Origin: CAZTHK01 sp964613215
GTDB lineage: Bacteria > Krumholzibacteriota > Krumholzibacteriia > Krumholzibacteriales > CAZTHK01
Reading direction: 5' to 3'
NCBI GenBank assembly: GCA_964613215.1
Contig: CAZTHK010000004.1
Coordinates: 1 to 64,000 of the forward strand
DNA: 64,000 nucleotides
Each line of letters begins with the position of its first letter. Position 1 is the stretch's first letter. This document shows, in pieces, positions 17,881 through 27,820 of the stretch. The position numbers and the translations under genes were made by a program. The notes under the pieces were generated by a model. The model saw nothing but the letters and a program-made list of their open reading frames with translations. It did not search any database and was not told where the DNA came from.

Positions 17881-18863
17881 TCCATCCCCCGTGATTCAAT
17901 CATACTTTCAAAGACCTTTACTACCTGATCCAGAGACCGGGAACGGGATAACTCCTCCCGGTACTTCCTGGCCCCGTATATACCCCTGAGATACCACCTG
18001 TAGTGCTTCCTCATCTCCAGCACTCCCCTCCTCTCCCCCTTCCATTCCACCTCCATCCTCACATGCCGCAGAATCATCTCCACCCGCTCCCTGATTGACA
18101 CCGGGGTAATTTCCTCCCCCCTCTTTAGTTGTCTGATCTCCCTGAATATCCATGGATTGCCCAGAGCCCCCCTCCCCATCATTACCATGGTACACCCGGT
18201 TCGCCTGACTATGCTTTTGTAATCATCCGGTGTACAGACATCGCCGTTGGCAATAACCGGGATGGACAGCACCCTGTTTAATTCCGCAATATGACTCCAC
18301 CTGGCCTCTCCAGAAAAAGCCTGTTGCCTGTAGCGGGGATGAATTATCACTGCGGCAGCACCATTATCCTGCAGTATCTTTCCCGCCCGGATGTAATTTT
18401 CATTTTCCCCTGACCATCCGCTTCTGATTTTACCGGTCACCGGAATATCAACTGCCTCCGCCACCCGGCGGCATATTCTGCCCATCAGGCCGGGATTCAG
18501 CATAAGGGCGGCCCCGCAGTTTTTTCTTACCACCTTTCCGGCGGGACATCCGAAATTGATATCTATAAAAGCCGGTCCGGATTCCGCCGCCATAACAGCA
18601 GCCTCTGCCATCACCTCCGGATCTGAACCAAACAGCTGCACTCCCACCGGCCCCTCCCCATCCTTTCTGGCCATATATTGAGCAGTCTTCCTGCTATCCC
18701 GGATCAACCCCTCCGAACTTACCATCTCCGTTACCGCCACATCCGCACCCTGCTGGAAGCAGATCAGGCGGAATGGGGCGTCGGTCACTCCGGCCATGGG
18801 AGCCAGAATGAGTTTGTCTCCCTCCAGAACAGAATTTCTGATGCCTTCCCAGCGGCAATTCAT
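17862..18863 (-). CDS. dusB: tRNA-dihydrouridine synthase (DusB type)
   Basis: 333-aa flavin-dependent TIM-barrel enzyme that reduces uridine to dihydrouridine in tRNA D-loops. It has the N-terminal LAPMAGVTDAPFR motif, catalytic INFGCPAGKV, phosphate-binding RSGWSG and GDV, and MMGRGALGNPW. The ATG at 18863 has GGAGGG upstream. It heads the dusB-larB-larC operon, diverging from the alpha/beta-hydrolase gene. Confidence 0.9.
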   Translation of the reverse strand: MNCRWEGIRNSVLEGDKLILAPMAGVTDAPFRLICFQQGADVAVTEMVSSEGLIRDSRKTAQYMARKDGEGPVGVQLFGSDPEVMAEAAVMAAESGPAFIDINFGCPAGKVVRKNCGAALMLNPGLMGRICRRVAEAVDIPVTGKIRSGWSGENENYIRAGKILQDNGAAAVIIHPRYRQQAFSGEARWSHIAELNRVLSIPVIANGDVCTPDDYKSIVRRTGCTMVMMGRGALGNPWIFREIRQLKRGEEITPVSIRERVEMILRHVRMEVEWKGERRGVLEMRKHYRWYLRGIYGARKYREELSRSRSLDQVVKVFESMIESRGMEWKRPA

Positions 18864-18946
18864 ATATCAACCCTCCAGCCTTAACATCAATGGCTTCCGG
18901 TAACCCGGCCGGAATCAATAATACCGGAACTTATTACCTGATTATA

Positions 18947-19101
18947 ATGCTGATTGAGCTGCGAGAGATATTCGTCTGCTCCAATCAGCATATGCAACAC
19001 TGCCTCAGTCCAGCGTTGCATAATATTATAATACTTTGCCGGGGAAAGATAAAAGCTATTATAACCGGTTAATTCATAAAACCGGGCGTGCCCGGCAAAG
19101 T
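18947..19101. repeat. Three consecutive stem-loops in a divergent intergenic region
   Basis: ATGCTGATTG (18947-18956) pairs with CAATCAGCAT (18982-18991). TGCAAC (18993-18998) pairs with GTTGCA (19015-19020). ACTTTGCCGGG (19033-19043) pairs with CCCGGCAAAGT (19091-19101). All stems are perfect. No coding capacity with a ribosome-binding site was seen. It may be a palindromic repeat element or a structured leader; nothing identifies it further. Confidence 0.55.
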
Positions 19102-19294
19102 GATGATGATAACAGCATCCTGCCGGCCCGGACTGTTGTTGAAATAACTTTGATTTTACCGGAGATAAGTTGTAGTTTCTCAGTAGGATCGACAGGAGCA
19201 AACGGCCGGGAAACCCGTGTTGATTTCAGAAAACCGCCGGAACCGGCTGTCCACATGATATCCGGCTGGGAGACAACACTGCAAACCATGAGAG

Positions 19295-20167
19295 GTGGCA
19301 GAAATAGATACCGGAGATATAGAATTAATAGAAATGGTGATCGAGGGGGAGGATCAATTCCCCATCCACTGTGATCTCTGGACTGCAGGGGTGGAACTCA
19401 GGAGGCCTTTGATTATAATAGCTCACGGATTCCTGGGTTATAAGCGATGGGGATTCATCCCCTACCTTGCCAGCAACCTGGCTGAATCCGGCTTCCATGC
19501 ACTCACGGTAAGCTTCAGTATGAACGGTGTGGATGAGGAAACCGGGCAGATAACAGACCCCCGGGCATTCGCCCGGAATACCATAAACAGGGAATTAAGG
19601 GATCTCAGGATAGTGAATAGAGCAGCTGTGGATAATAATCTTCCCATACAGGGAGATATTGACGGAATAGGTCTTATGGGCCACAGCAGGGGCGGAGGCG
19701 AGGCCATTATAATCTCCAGCCAATGTGACCGGGTAGGTTCGCTGGTTACCTGGTCGACCCTCTCAACTTTCGACCGCTATACCGAGCGGAGGAAAAAGAA
19801 ATGGAAGCGGGACGGAGTGCTCAACTTTCACAGCGACAGGGCGGACATCCCTCTGAAGCTGAATTATTCCTACTACCTTGATGTAGACCACAACAGGGAA
19901 AATTACAATATCAGAAAATATGCTTCCAGACTCAAGATACCCCACCTGATGATACACGGAGAACAGGATGCGGCCGTACCACTGAGGGAAGCCAGAGAGG
20001 TTCTGGAAAATTCCGGGCCGGGAATACGTGAGCTTGAAATCATCCCCGGCTGCGGCCACGCTTTCGGAACCACTCACCCTATGAAAAAGCCCTCCGGGGC
20101 TTTGAGAAAAGCGGTGGAGATGACCGGGGAATGGTTTGGCAAAACCCTATTGGAAAACCAGGAGTAA
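19295..20167 (+). CDS. Alpha/beta hydrolase (dienelactone-hydrolase/esterase type)
   Basis: 290 aa. The nucleophile elbow is GHSRGG, the acid is in HGEQDAAVP and the His in PGCGHAFG; an oxyanion segment AHGFLG lies near residue 45. This is a complete serine-hydrolase triad with no signal peptide. The GTG start at 19295 gives a full-length N-terminus but the ribosome-binding site is weak; ATG 19334 is an alternative. The substrate is not predictable. The following small membrane-protein gene starts six bases after its stop codon. Confidence 0.8.
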   Translation: MAEIDTGDIELIEMVIEGEDQFPIHCDLWTAGVELRRPLIIIAHGFLGYKRWGFIPYLASNLAESGFHALTVSFSMNGVDEETGQITDPRAFARNTINRELRDLRIVNRAAVDNNLPIQGDIDGIGLMGHSRGGGEAIIISSQCDRVGSLVTWSTLSTFDRYTERRKKKWKRDGVLNFHSDRADIPLKLNYSYYLDVDHNRENYNIRKYASRLKIPHLMIHGEQDAAVPLREAREVLENSGPGIRELEIIPGCGHAFGTTHPMKKPSGALRKAVEMTGEWFGKTLLENQE

Positions 20168-20172
20168 CCAGG

Positions 20173-20586
20173 ATGAAGAAAAGGAATCTTTTTATAACAA
20201 TAGCAGCGGTAGTGACAGTGGCAATTATTCTGCTTTACAGTTTCCGGGGTTCCATTGCCAGATGGAGGTACTCCGGAACCAAGCAGGAGCTGATAGGCAG
20301 GCTCTCCCCGGAACAGGAAGAGAGATATGGAGAGGACCTGGATTACACCATGAATAAATTCTGGGACTGCTATCAGAATGACCTTATATCTGAGAATGAC
20401 ATGGTCACGGTGATGGAAAGAACCGGCACTCTGCTTGAAAAGGAAGAGCTTGCCAACGCAGATATATTTAACTTCATCGGATTCGTGAGCAGAATCTACA
20501 CAGACGCAATTCACATACATAACAAGAAGTTACTGAGAGAGGAAGAGGAGAAGTCCCGGCGCATAAGATTAGAGCAGGTTAACTAG
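20173..20586 (+). CDS. Small single-pass membrane protein, unknown function
   Basis: 137 aa from ATG 20173, preceded by AGGAG within the end of the hydrolase gene. One N-terminal membrane helix (about residues 7-25) is followed by a charged, helical domain with two Trp/Tyr-rich patches. No family recognised. Coupling to the hydrolase suggests a shared operon. Confidence 0.65.
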   Translation: MKKRNLFITIAAVVTVAIILLYSFRGSIARWRYSGTKQELIGRLSPEQEERYGEDLDYTMNKFWDCYQNDLISENDMVTVMERTGTLLEKEELANADIFNFIGFVSRIYTDAIHIHNKKLLREEEEKSRRIRLEQVN

Positions 20587-20634
20587 TTAACCAGTGTAAT
20601 CAGCAGGGGATAATGGCAATGGCATAATTCCCGG

Positions 20635-20712
20635 AGACAAATCGACAGCGATTTTGAAACACCAGGCACACCGATCATACGGATTGAATAAAAATTGGGG
20701 AAACTTCACCAC
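20635..20712. repeat. Copy of the dispersed MITE-like sequence
   Basis: About 75 bp match, in inverse orientation, the left arm of the element at 53273-53572. Both share AAATCGACAGCGATTTTGAA, then ACACCAGGCAC and an AAAATTGGG-AAACT block, at roughly 85% identity by eye. It sits between convergent genes. Confidence 0.65.
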
Positions 20713-20815
20713 AAACCGGCGGTTGAAAATATCATCCAGCAGGTGGTACCTTGAAGTTCTGTCAGCTTACCCTCACAAATGTGCGGTTATGGCTTTGATT
20801 CCCACCAGAACATAA

Positions 20816-21484
20816 TTATTCCGGCAGAATCAGCCTGGTGGTAAGTTCCCTCTCCACATCCCTGAAATTATGGAATGGTATGCAGTCCCTCTCTTCTTCA
20901 CTGCACAGATTGAGCAGATCATCCTTGGCCAGAAGCAGGTGGGTAAACCGGGAGGGGCACATGTCACTGTAACCGTTTCCCACATATACTGTAAAAAAGC
21001 CCTGCTTCCTGGCCTCCTCAACATAGTAGCGTTTGCAGTTTCCGCACATGGTACAATCCATTATATTGTAACCGGGAAATTCTACACCGGTGATATTTCC
21101 ATTATTCCTGACCAGATGATTAGCCTGGAAATCCAGATATCCCAGGCCGGAATCCATGAGAATCTTGTCGATATAGTAATCCAGGCCGTCGCTCAGTATC
21201 AGAAAATCATACTTTCTCCGGTTGCAGAAATCGACGAAGTCCTTGAAATAGGGATCTATCTCCTCACCCTGGATAAACTTATCCAGATCTTTGATGTCCG
21301 CCTCCATCCACTCTATCTCCTTCTCCAGACATTCCCTGGAACTGATCAAGCCGAGCTTCCACCTGTCCAGCAACTTCTCCCTCTCATCAGAACAGGGAAT
21401 GAAGCTCTTGAAGAAGTGATGCCCTATGTCACGCCTGGAAATAGTCCCGTCGAAGTCGCATATGACCTTGACCCTCTCACTCAT
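20816..21484 (-). CDS. MtnX-like HAD phosphatase
   Basis: 222-aa HAD-superfamily phosphatase (subfamily IB). Motif I is CDFDGTIS, motif II ILSDGLD, and the C-terminal acidic motif lies in VGNGYSDMC. The insert with CTMCGNCK matches the Cys-containing segment seen in MtnX-like proteins, which dephosphorylate an intermediate of methionine salvage. No other salvage gene is nearby, so the substrate is uncertain. Its start overlaps the protease stop codon by four bases. Confidence 0.75.
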   Translation of the reverse strand: MSERVKVICDFDGTISRRDIGHHFFKSFIPCSDEREKLLDRWKLGLISSRECLEKEIEWMEADIKDLDKFIQGEEIDPYFKDFVDFCNRRKYDFLILSDGLDYYIDKILMDSGLGYLDFQANHLVRNNGNITGVEFPGYNIMDCTMCGNCKRYYVEEARKQGFFTVYVGNGYSDMCPSRFTHLLLAKDDLLNLCSEEERDCIPFHNFRDVERELTTRLILPE

Positions 21485-23067
21485 TTCTTATCAGCCCTGG
21501 CCAGAGCTTCCTTCTCCTCCACATAATCGAACATCTGGGAGAGGGAGGATGTCCGGAAGAACATCCCCAGCACCTGCTGTATTTCCTCATCCTCGGTAAG
21601 GGTGGCCTGATATGCCCCCCTGGTCCCGTACATCTTACGGAAGACTTCTCTCTTTATTCCGAGTTTTACATAATCGATATTCTCCTGCTTCTCCCACTCC
21701 TCCGGAGTAAATTCTATCTCTTTATCCCGGATAAACTCCCTGAACTCTTCCAGAACACCGGAAGTAACCCGGAAGTCTTCATCCGGTTCGTTATAAGCAG
21801 TGTAGTGAACTGCAAAGGAGAAGAATATACCCTTGACAATCAGCTTTTTCTGGAATTCGGTCAATTCGGGAAGATCTATCTTCCAGTCGGGAGAAATTCC
21901 CCCGCCCCCGTAAACCACCCGTCCTCCGGCGGTGCGGTATTTATCGGCCTCTTCCTTTTCACCCTCTTCCTTATCCTCCTCCTCACTATCCTGGTCATGA
22001 TGTTTCTGGATACTCCGGCCGCTGGGAGTGAAATACTTCTGGGTGGTGAGTTTGAGAGCGGATTCGTCATCTATGTTAAAAACTGTCTGGACCGAACCCT
22101 TGCCGAAGGTCTGCTGTCCTACAATTACACCCCTGTCCCAGTCCTGCAAAGCGCCGGCTACGATCTCGGATGCGGAGGCACTGGCACCGTTAACCAGCAC
22201 TACTACGGGGTACTCGTCGTGTACCTCCGCCATCTCCGATTTGAACTTTCTGCTGTGATCGGGAATTCTGCTCTCGGTATATACTATCAGCCTGCCCTTC
22301 TTCAGGAATATCTCCGCCACATCCCTGGCTGCCTCAAGCAAACCGCCCGGATTGGACCTCAGATCCAGAATCAGGCCATCCAGCTGCTGCCCGCTGTCAA
22401 ATTCCTCCAGAATGTCCTGCAAATCCCGGGCTGTGGTCTGAGAGAACCTGGCTATCCTTACATATCCTATGCTGTCACCAATGACATTATGATAAGTAAT
22501 GCTGGGAACATTTATCTCTTCCCTGGTGACAGTGTAATAGAGTGAATCATCCAGTCCCTCTCTGCTAATGGTGATGTCCACCTGGGTGCCGGGCGGTCCT
22601 CTGAGCCGGGTTACCGCCTGCTGGGAGTTCCATCCCCTGGTGGATTCATCCTCTATCTCCACTATACGGTCTCCCCCCTGAATTCCCAGCCTGAATGCGG
22701 GAGTATCTTCGATGGGTGATATCACGGTGGGGAAATTATCCCTGATTGAGATGGAAATACCAAGGCCGCCGAATTTACCCTTGGTGTCGACCATGAGATT
22801 CTGGTATTGAAACTTATCCAGATAGATGGAATGCCGGTCCAGTTTCTCCAGCATTCCCTCAATGGCCGCCTCCACCAGTTCATCCGGCTCCTTCTCCTCT
22901 ACATAATACTCCCTGATGCGGTGGAAAACAGTGGCAAAATTGTGGAGTTCATCCAGATCAGATTTGCCCTTCCCCTTCTTCTCATCTGCCCATACATAAA
23001 AAGCAACCGTTACAGCGGCTACAAGCAGCAGCGGGAACACGATATATCTCAATTTATTGCTTTTCAC
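21481..23067 (-). CDS. S41 C-terminal processing protease (CtpA/Prc family)
   Basis: 528 aa. An N-terminal membrane anchor (about 6-27) leads to a PDZ domain (about 95-180) and a peptidase-S41 core with the catalytic Ser in NGASASASEIV and the Lys in TFGKGSVQT. An acidic Glu/Lys-rich insert lies near residue 360, and a C-terminal helical extension of about 110 residues follows. It acts in the periplasm, removing C-terminal tails. The GTG start at 23067 is supported by GGAGG five to six bases upstream. The HAD gene follows with four-base overlap. Confidence 0.88.
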   Translation of the reverse strand: MKSNKLRYIVFPLLLVAAVTVAFYVWADEKKGKGKSDLDELHNFATVFHRIREYYVEEKEPDELVEAAIEGMLEKLDRHSIYLDKFQYQNLMVDTKGKFGGLGISISIRDNFPTVISPIEDTPAFRLGIQGGDRIVEIEDESTRGWNSQQAVTRLRGPPGTQVDITISREGLDDSLYYTVTREEINVPSITYHNVIGDSIGYVRIARFSQTTARDLQDILEEFDSGQQLDGLILDLRSNPGGLLEAARDVAEIFLKKGRLIVYTESRIPDHSRKFKSEMAEVHDEYPVVVLVNGASASASEIVAGALQDWDRGVIVGQQTFGKGSVQTVFNIDDESALKLTTQKYFTPSGRSIQKHHDQDSEEEDKEEGEKEEADKYRTAGGRVVYGGGGISPDWKIDLPELTEFQKKLIVKGIFFSFAVHYTAYNEPDEDFRVTSGVLEEFREFIRDKEIEFTPEEWEKQENIDYVKLGIKREVFRKMYGTRGAYQATLTEDEEIQQVLGMFFRTSSLSQMFDYVEEKEALARADKK

Positions 23068-23202
23068 TCTCTACCTCCAGACAGCTTGTCTTAAATATTC
23101 ATATAACCAAAGTATATTCCAATAGTTCTCCCTTTAATAGCTTCCGTTTCATTATCACCTTAATATACAATTTCCCATGGCAAATAATCAAATAATTTAA
23201 CT

Positions 23203-23853
23203 TTATATAATATTTACGTTAAAACGCACCTGCAGGTTCCCGATTACTTCATTCACCACCTCACCTAAAGGCCGGGTAGCATCCACAATCACCACCCTTT
23301 TACTATTCCTCTCCGCTATTCTCAGATAGCCATCCCTGACCCTGCGGTGAAAAGCCTCCTCCTCCCTCTCCATCCGGTCCGGGGAACCAATCCCCTCCCC
23401 TTCCCTTCTCCGGGGACCTCTTCTAAACCCTACCTCTACCGGTAGATCCAGCAGATAGGTTACATCCGGAACTGTATCCCCCACTGCGAATGAATTCAGC
23501 TTCTTTACCCACTTTTCACCAAGCCCCCTGGCCCATCCCTGATATGACACCGTGGCATCCATGAAACGGTCGCACAGAACCCAGCTGCCATCAAGGATGG
23601 CCGGCTCTACCAGCTCATTCACCAGTTGAGCCCTGCTGGCTATATATAGAAAAAGCTCTGTCCTGGGACAGATCTCAGTCCGCTCCGGATCGAGCAGTAT
23701 ATCCCTTATACTCTCCGAGACCCTGGTGCCTCCCGGCTCACGGGTCAGAAGAACCTCAATGCCTGCTTCCCTTAAGGCTTTTTTCACCTCCACCGCCACA
23801 GTAGATTTACCCGACCCCTCCACTCCTTCCAATGTGATAAAACGGCCTTTCAT
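23203..23853 (-). CDS. tmk: Thymidylate kinase
   Basis: 216 aa from ATG 23853 (GGGAGG upstream). P-loop EGVEGSGKST, DR(F/Y) motif CDRFMDATVSYQGW, TREPGGT, and a LID region with several Arg residues are all present. It phosphorylates dTMP to dTDP. It lies downstream of the MATE transporter gene with about 60 bp between. Confidence 0.92.
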   Translation of the reverse strand: MKGRFITLEGVEGSGKSTVAVEVKKALREAGIEVLLTREPGGTRVSESIRDILLDPERTEICPRTELFLYIASRAQLVNELVEPAILDGSWVLCDRFMDATVSYQGWARGLGEKWVKKLNSFAVGDTVPDVTYLLDLPVEVGFRRGPRRREGEGIGSPDRMEREEEAFHRRVRDGYLRIAERNSKRVVIVDATRPLGEVVNEVIGNLQVRFNVNII

Positions 23854-23913
23854 TAAATTCCTCCCGATCTTCCCGGGTTGGCTGATGGTATGAAACCAGC
23901 CGGTCATCCGGTC

Positions 23914-25299
23914 CTATTTGACCGGATTAGCCTTGAGATAGTGGATCTTGCGGTAAAACCTTCTGGCAGCCAGTGAAACCTTGAATACCTCATCGAAACA
24001 CTGCGCCAACCACAATCCCACTATTGACATACCCAGGGTAAATGCCAGATTGTATCCCAGTATAACCTCGAAAATCAGAACTCCCGCTATGGCCAGATAC
24101 ATGGGGTAGCGATTTTCACCAATGCCGCGCAGGCTGAATGAATATATATAGGAGAGGGCCTTGGGCAGCTGAATAAAAGCAGCCACCTTGAAAACCTCTA
24201 TACATATGGAGGCCACCGCTTCATCCGAACTGAACAGCAGGGTGAGATACCGCCCCTTGAAGAAAACCGCCACCGAAAGGACCAGAACGAATCCCCCCAC
24301 CAGCCAGAAGAACATCACCGTGGTGTGGCGGGCATGCTCGAAATGTTTCGCTCCAAACCGCTGCCCCACCAGTGAAAGTGCACCTATACCGAAGGCCTGA
24401 TAAATCATGGAAAATATCCTCTGATAGTTAAGTACAATGATGTGAGCTGCTGCCGCCACCGCACCGAAACGGTTACTGAAGCTTATCACAATAAGTATTC
24501 CTATGGTCCAGACCAGTTGTTCAAGAGCGATGGGAAGGCCTGTCTTTATAACTCTTACAATACTCTCTGTATTTATACCGGTAAAGTCACTCCATCTGAA
24601 AGTCAGAACAGATTTGCCGGTCAGTATAACACTGAAGGTGAAGCAGCATCCCACGGTATGCCCGATACCGGCTGCCAGGGCCGACCCTTTCACCCCCATG
24701 GGAGGAAAGAACCAGACTCCATAGATTAGCAGAACCGCCAGGACCAGATGAATGGAATTAACCAGCAGTGAGGTGACCATGGAAAGGTGAGTGTCTCCCG
24801 CTCCCCTCACTATCCCGATGGCTACAAAGTTCAATATTATGAAGGGCGAAAAGAATGCTATAACCCTGAAATAATCTATTCCTATTGCGGTAACTCCCTC
24901 CGGTGCCCCCAGGAAAACCCTGAAAATAACGGGGGAGAGAAAGTACCACACCAGCCCCACCCCCACGGCGGCAAAGAGTGTGGTAAAAAGCGACTGCCCC
25001 AGAAAATGATCGGCCCGGTCCCTGTCCCCGCTGCCGATGAGTTTGTTTATTATTATGGTGGCCCCGAATACGAAAATCAGGAGTACAGTACAGGTAACAA
25101 TTACTATCTGGACCACATTACCAACTGCGGTGAGGGCATCCACACCGGTCACATTCAACCGGGGATAGTACTTATCCATCACCCGGGGAGCAATCCTGCT
25201 TACCAGGGTAACTTCGACAGACCACATAATTATCTGGGCGGCCAGATCGAAAACAATCGGCACGGATGTTTTAAGAATTGAACCCAGGCTTGTCTTCAT
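23914..25299 (-). CDS. MATE-family multidrug/sodium efflux transporter
   Basis: 461 aa with twelve hydrophobic segments and MATE hallmarks: the GATIIINKLIGSGD segment after TM2, RGAGDTHLSM, and ALEQLVW at the start of the second half. MATE proteins export cationic or other small molecules using Na+ or H+. The substrate is unknown. Confidence 0.85.
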   Translation of the reverse strand: MKTSLGSILKTSVPIVFDLAAQIIMWSVEVTLVSRIAPRVMDKYYPRLNVTGVDALTAVGNVVQIVIVTCTVLLIFVFGATIIINKLIGSGDRDRADHFLGQSLFTTLFAAVGVGLVWYFLSPVIFRVFLGAPEGVTAIGIDYFRVIAFFSPFIILNFVAIGIVRGAGDTHLSMVTSLLVNSIHLVLAVLLIYGVWFFPPMGVKGSALAAGIGHTVGCCFTFSVILTGKSVLTFRWSDFTGINTESIVRVIKTGLPIALEQLVWTIGILIVISFSNRFGAVAAAAHIIVLNYQRIFSMIYQAFGIGALSLVGQRFGAKHFEHARHTTVMFFWLVGGFVLVLSVAVFFKGRYLTLLFSSDEAVASICIEVFKVAAFIQLPKALSYIYSFSLRGIGENRYPMYLAIAGVLIFEVILGYNLAFTLGMSIVGLWLAQCFDEVFKVSLAARRFYRKIHYLKANPVK

Positions 25300-25355
25300 A
25301 ACTTGTTCTAAATTTAAGACTATTGATGGTTACCGGAAATAAATATTATGGTAAA

Positions 25356-25979
25356 TCAATCGGGGTGGTTCAACTGATATCTTTCCCTCTCCAGAGTCAG
25401 GGTTCTAACATGCTTGACCCGCTGAATAAAGGTAATAACCGAAAATACCGCGATAACAAATATCATTACTATAAGCACATATCGTCCCAGCAGAAGTCCT
25501 ACTATCAGAAGAGTAACCCGCTCAGCCCTTTCCAGCCAACCCACCTTGCATTCCATCCCCAACCCTTCTGCTCTCGCTCTGGCATAACTGGTCAGGAAGG
25601 AGCCTGTGATAGCAACGAAGATAAAGAATACTACCACCCGGTTAACCGGCTCTCTTCCAAAGAAATAAAAGACCAGAGCTCCCAGATAAACAACTTCCGC
25701 AATCCTGTCCACGGTGGAGTCAAGAAAAGCTCCAAAATCGGTAACTCTCTTCTGCCGCCTGGCCAGCGACCCATCCACAGTATCACACAATCCCCCCAGG
25801 ATTAGAATCACCCCTCCTGTAAACAGATATCCCCTGGCTACAAACACCGCCCCTATCACACTCAACACCACACCGAATACAGTCACCCCCAGAGGAGAGA
25901 CACCCAGCTGGGATAATATACCCACCACCGGATAAAGCAACCCTCTTACTCGTTTCTTTATACCCATCTTATCGATCAA
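25356..25979 (-). CDS. CDP-alcohol phosphatidyltransferase
   Basis: 207-aa membrane enzyme. The family signature D-x2-DG-x2-AR-x8-G-x3-D-x3-D is present as CDTVDGSLARRQK followed by FGAFLDSTVD. Such enzymes transfer a phosphatidyl group from CDP-diacylglycerol to an alcohol (glycerol phosphate, inositol phosphate or similar); the acceptor cannot be decided from this. The listed start is TTG; ATG at 25967 is four codons inside. Confidence 0.85.
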   Translation of the reverse strand: MIDKMGIKKRVRGLLYPVVGILSQLGVSPLGVTVFGVVLSVIGAVFVARGYLFTGGVILILGGLCDTVDGSLARRQKRVTDFGAFLDSTVDRIAEVVYLGALVFYFFGREPVNRVVVFFIFVAITGSFLTSYARARAEGLGMECKVGWLERAERVTLLIVGLLLGRYVLIVMIFVIAVFSVITFIQRVKHVRTLTLERERYQLNHPD

Positions 25980-26059
25980 GGCTTTACCCCGTTATCCAAT
26001 CAGAAATTTCTACTATTATTGAACTATATCAATACAGCTGTCAAGATTATCCTTTTGCC

Positions 26060-26758
26060 TCACCCCGCCTGTCTCTTTCCCCTCCCCCTGATCAGGAGGG
26101 TCACCTCACCCCTGACCTTCTTTTCCCCCAACTGGTTCAATATTTCATCCGCGGTCCCCCTTATTACTTCCTCGTGAACCTTGGTAATCTCCCGGGTCAC
26201 AACCACCCCGCGCCGGGGGAGAATCTCCTTCACCACCCGGAGGGCAGCAATCAACCGGTAAGGGCTTTCGAAGAAAATAGATGTTCCCCGGTTCTGTCCC
26301 GCTTCCAGAATCAATGCTTTCCTCTTACCCTTCTTGCGGGGCAGATACCCGTAGAAGGTAAACCTGTCGGTAGGCAATCCGGATAGGACCAGTGCTGATA
26401 TTACCGCACTGGGACCCGGTATTACTGTAAATTCCACCCCCCTGTCGATCAACAGGCGAATCAGATAATAACCTGGATCTGAGATGGCCGGAGTGCCTGC
26501 ATCAGCCACCAGAGCCCCTCTTTGGCCTCCTTCGATCCTCTTCATTACAGCCGGAGCCACCCTCTCCTTGTTATGATCATGAAAAGAGTGCAGCTTTGCA
26601 GAAATGTCAAATTTCTTAAACAATATTCCGGTCTTGCGGGTGTCTTCGGCCAGAACGAAGTCGACCGAACCAAGGGTATCCACAGCTCTCACCGGGAAAT
26701 CCTCCAGGTTGCCGATGGGTGTGCTGATAAAATAAAACTGAAATTCTCTCATAGCCAT
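26060..26758 (-). CDS. rsmI: 16S rRNA (cytidine-1402 2'-O) methyltransferase
   Basis: 232-aa SAM-dependent tetrapyrrole-methylase-fold enzyme. It shows the RsmI hallmarks STPIGNLED, AEDTRKT, VADAGTPAISDPG and VIPGPSAV, then TFYGYLPRK. It modifies the decoding centre of the ribosome with RsmH. The C-terminus is shorter than in E. coli RsmI, which is common. Confidence 0.93.
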   Translation of the reverse strand: MAMREFQFYFISTPIGNLEDFPVRAVDTLGSVDFVLAEDTRKTGILFKKFDISAKLHSFHDHNKERVAPAVMKRIEGGQRGALVADAGTPAISDPGYYLIRLLIDRGVEFTVIPGPSAVISALVLSGLPTDRFTFYGYLPRKKGKRKALILEAGQNRGTSIFFESPYRLIAALRVVKEILPRRGVVVTREITKVHEEVIRGTADEILNQLGEKKVRGEVTLLIRGRGKRQAG

Positions 26759-26779
26759 GAATGACCCGGCTGGATCTGA

Positions 26780-27820
26780 TTATTCATTTAGAATTGCGGA
26801 GAGTGCCCGGCCGAAATATTCCACGTCTTCACCGGAGACATCAAGGTTGGTCACGAAGCGGATTCTATCTCCAAAAGAGAGTGCCAGAACCCCTTTTTCC
26901 TCAAGTTGTTCCACCACTTCGCATACATCCACACTCTCATCGGCGGCTTCAACTATAATTATATTTGTCTCCACCGGGCCAATAAGGTTCAGCTTCCCGG
27001 AAAGCTCAATAAAATCTCCTATCCTGGCCGCATTTCTATGGTCTTCCTCCAGCCGTTCCATATTCTTATCCAGGGCATAATTGCATGCCGCAGCCAGAAT
27101 CCCCACCTGGCGCATACCTCCCCCCAGCCTTTTCCTCCAGAACCTGGCCCGCCGGATGACCTCCCGGCCGGATATCAGGGCAGATCCGACTGGTGCCCCC
27201 AGTCCCTTGGAGAAACAGAAGGTAATAGAATCAACCAGTTCTCCATACTCCCTCAATCCTTTCCCGGTAGCTATATGTGCGTTGGCCAGGCGGGCCCCGT
27301 CCATATGAAGCTTGAATCCCCCGGAGCGGGCAAATTCGGAAACCTCTTCAATCTGATCGAAGGGGTATATCCTGCCACCAGCACGGTTGTGGGTGTTCTC
27401 CACCGAAATCATGGATGTCCTGGGATGATGCATATTGATCGGTCTGACCGCACCTGACAATCGATCCAGGGGCAGGGTTCCCCCCTCTCCCTCCAGAGTC
27501 AGCAGCTGCACACCCGCCAGGGTGGAAGCGGAGCCGGCTTCGTAGTTGAATATATGGCAATCGCGGTTTACTATAACCTCATCCCCAGGCCGGGTCTGAG
27601 AGAGTATGGCCAGCGCATTGGCCATGGTTCCACTGGGGACATACACCGCAGCCTCTTTTCCCAGCAGACCCGCTATTCTTCCTTCCAGTTCCTTTACCGT
27701 AGGGTCATCCCCCAACACATCATCACCCACCTCCGCTGCAGCCATGGCTTCCCTCATCTGATCAGACGGCCTGGTTACCGTGTCACTGCGAAGATCTATA
27801 ACTCTGCCTGCCATATTCAT
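26780..27820 (-). CDS. ltaE: Low-specificity threonine aldolase
   Basis: 346-aa PLP enzyme cleaving threonine to glycine and acetaldehyde. DLRSDTVTRP at the N-terminus, GDDVLGDDPTV, the Asp of HMDGARL and the PLP Lys in FCFSKGLGAPVGS match the family. It precedes rsmI on the same strand, 21 bp apart. Confidence 0.92.
   Translation of the reverse strand: MNMAGRVIDLRSDTVTRPSDQMREAMAAAEVGDDVLGDDPTVKELEGRIAGLLGKEAAVYVPSGTMANALAILSQTRPGDEVIVNRDCHIFNYEAGSASTLAGVQLLTLEGEGGTLPLDRLSGAVRPINMHHPRTSMISVENTHNRAGGRIYPFDQIEEVSEFARSGGFKLHMDGARLANAHIATGKGLREYGELVDSITFCFSKGLGAPVGSALISGREVIRRARFWRKRLGGGMRQVGILAAACNYALDKNMERLEEDHRNAARIGDFIELSGKLNLIGPVETNIIIVEAADESVDVCEVVEQLEEKGVLALSFGDRIRFVTNLDVSGEDVEYFGRALSAILNE

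Noticed and set aside
18887..19201. 104-codon minus-strand ORF upstream of dusB
   Set aside because: Runs through three stem-loops, no ribosome-binding site, no recognisable motif.
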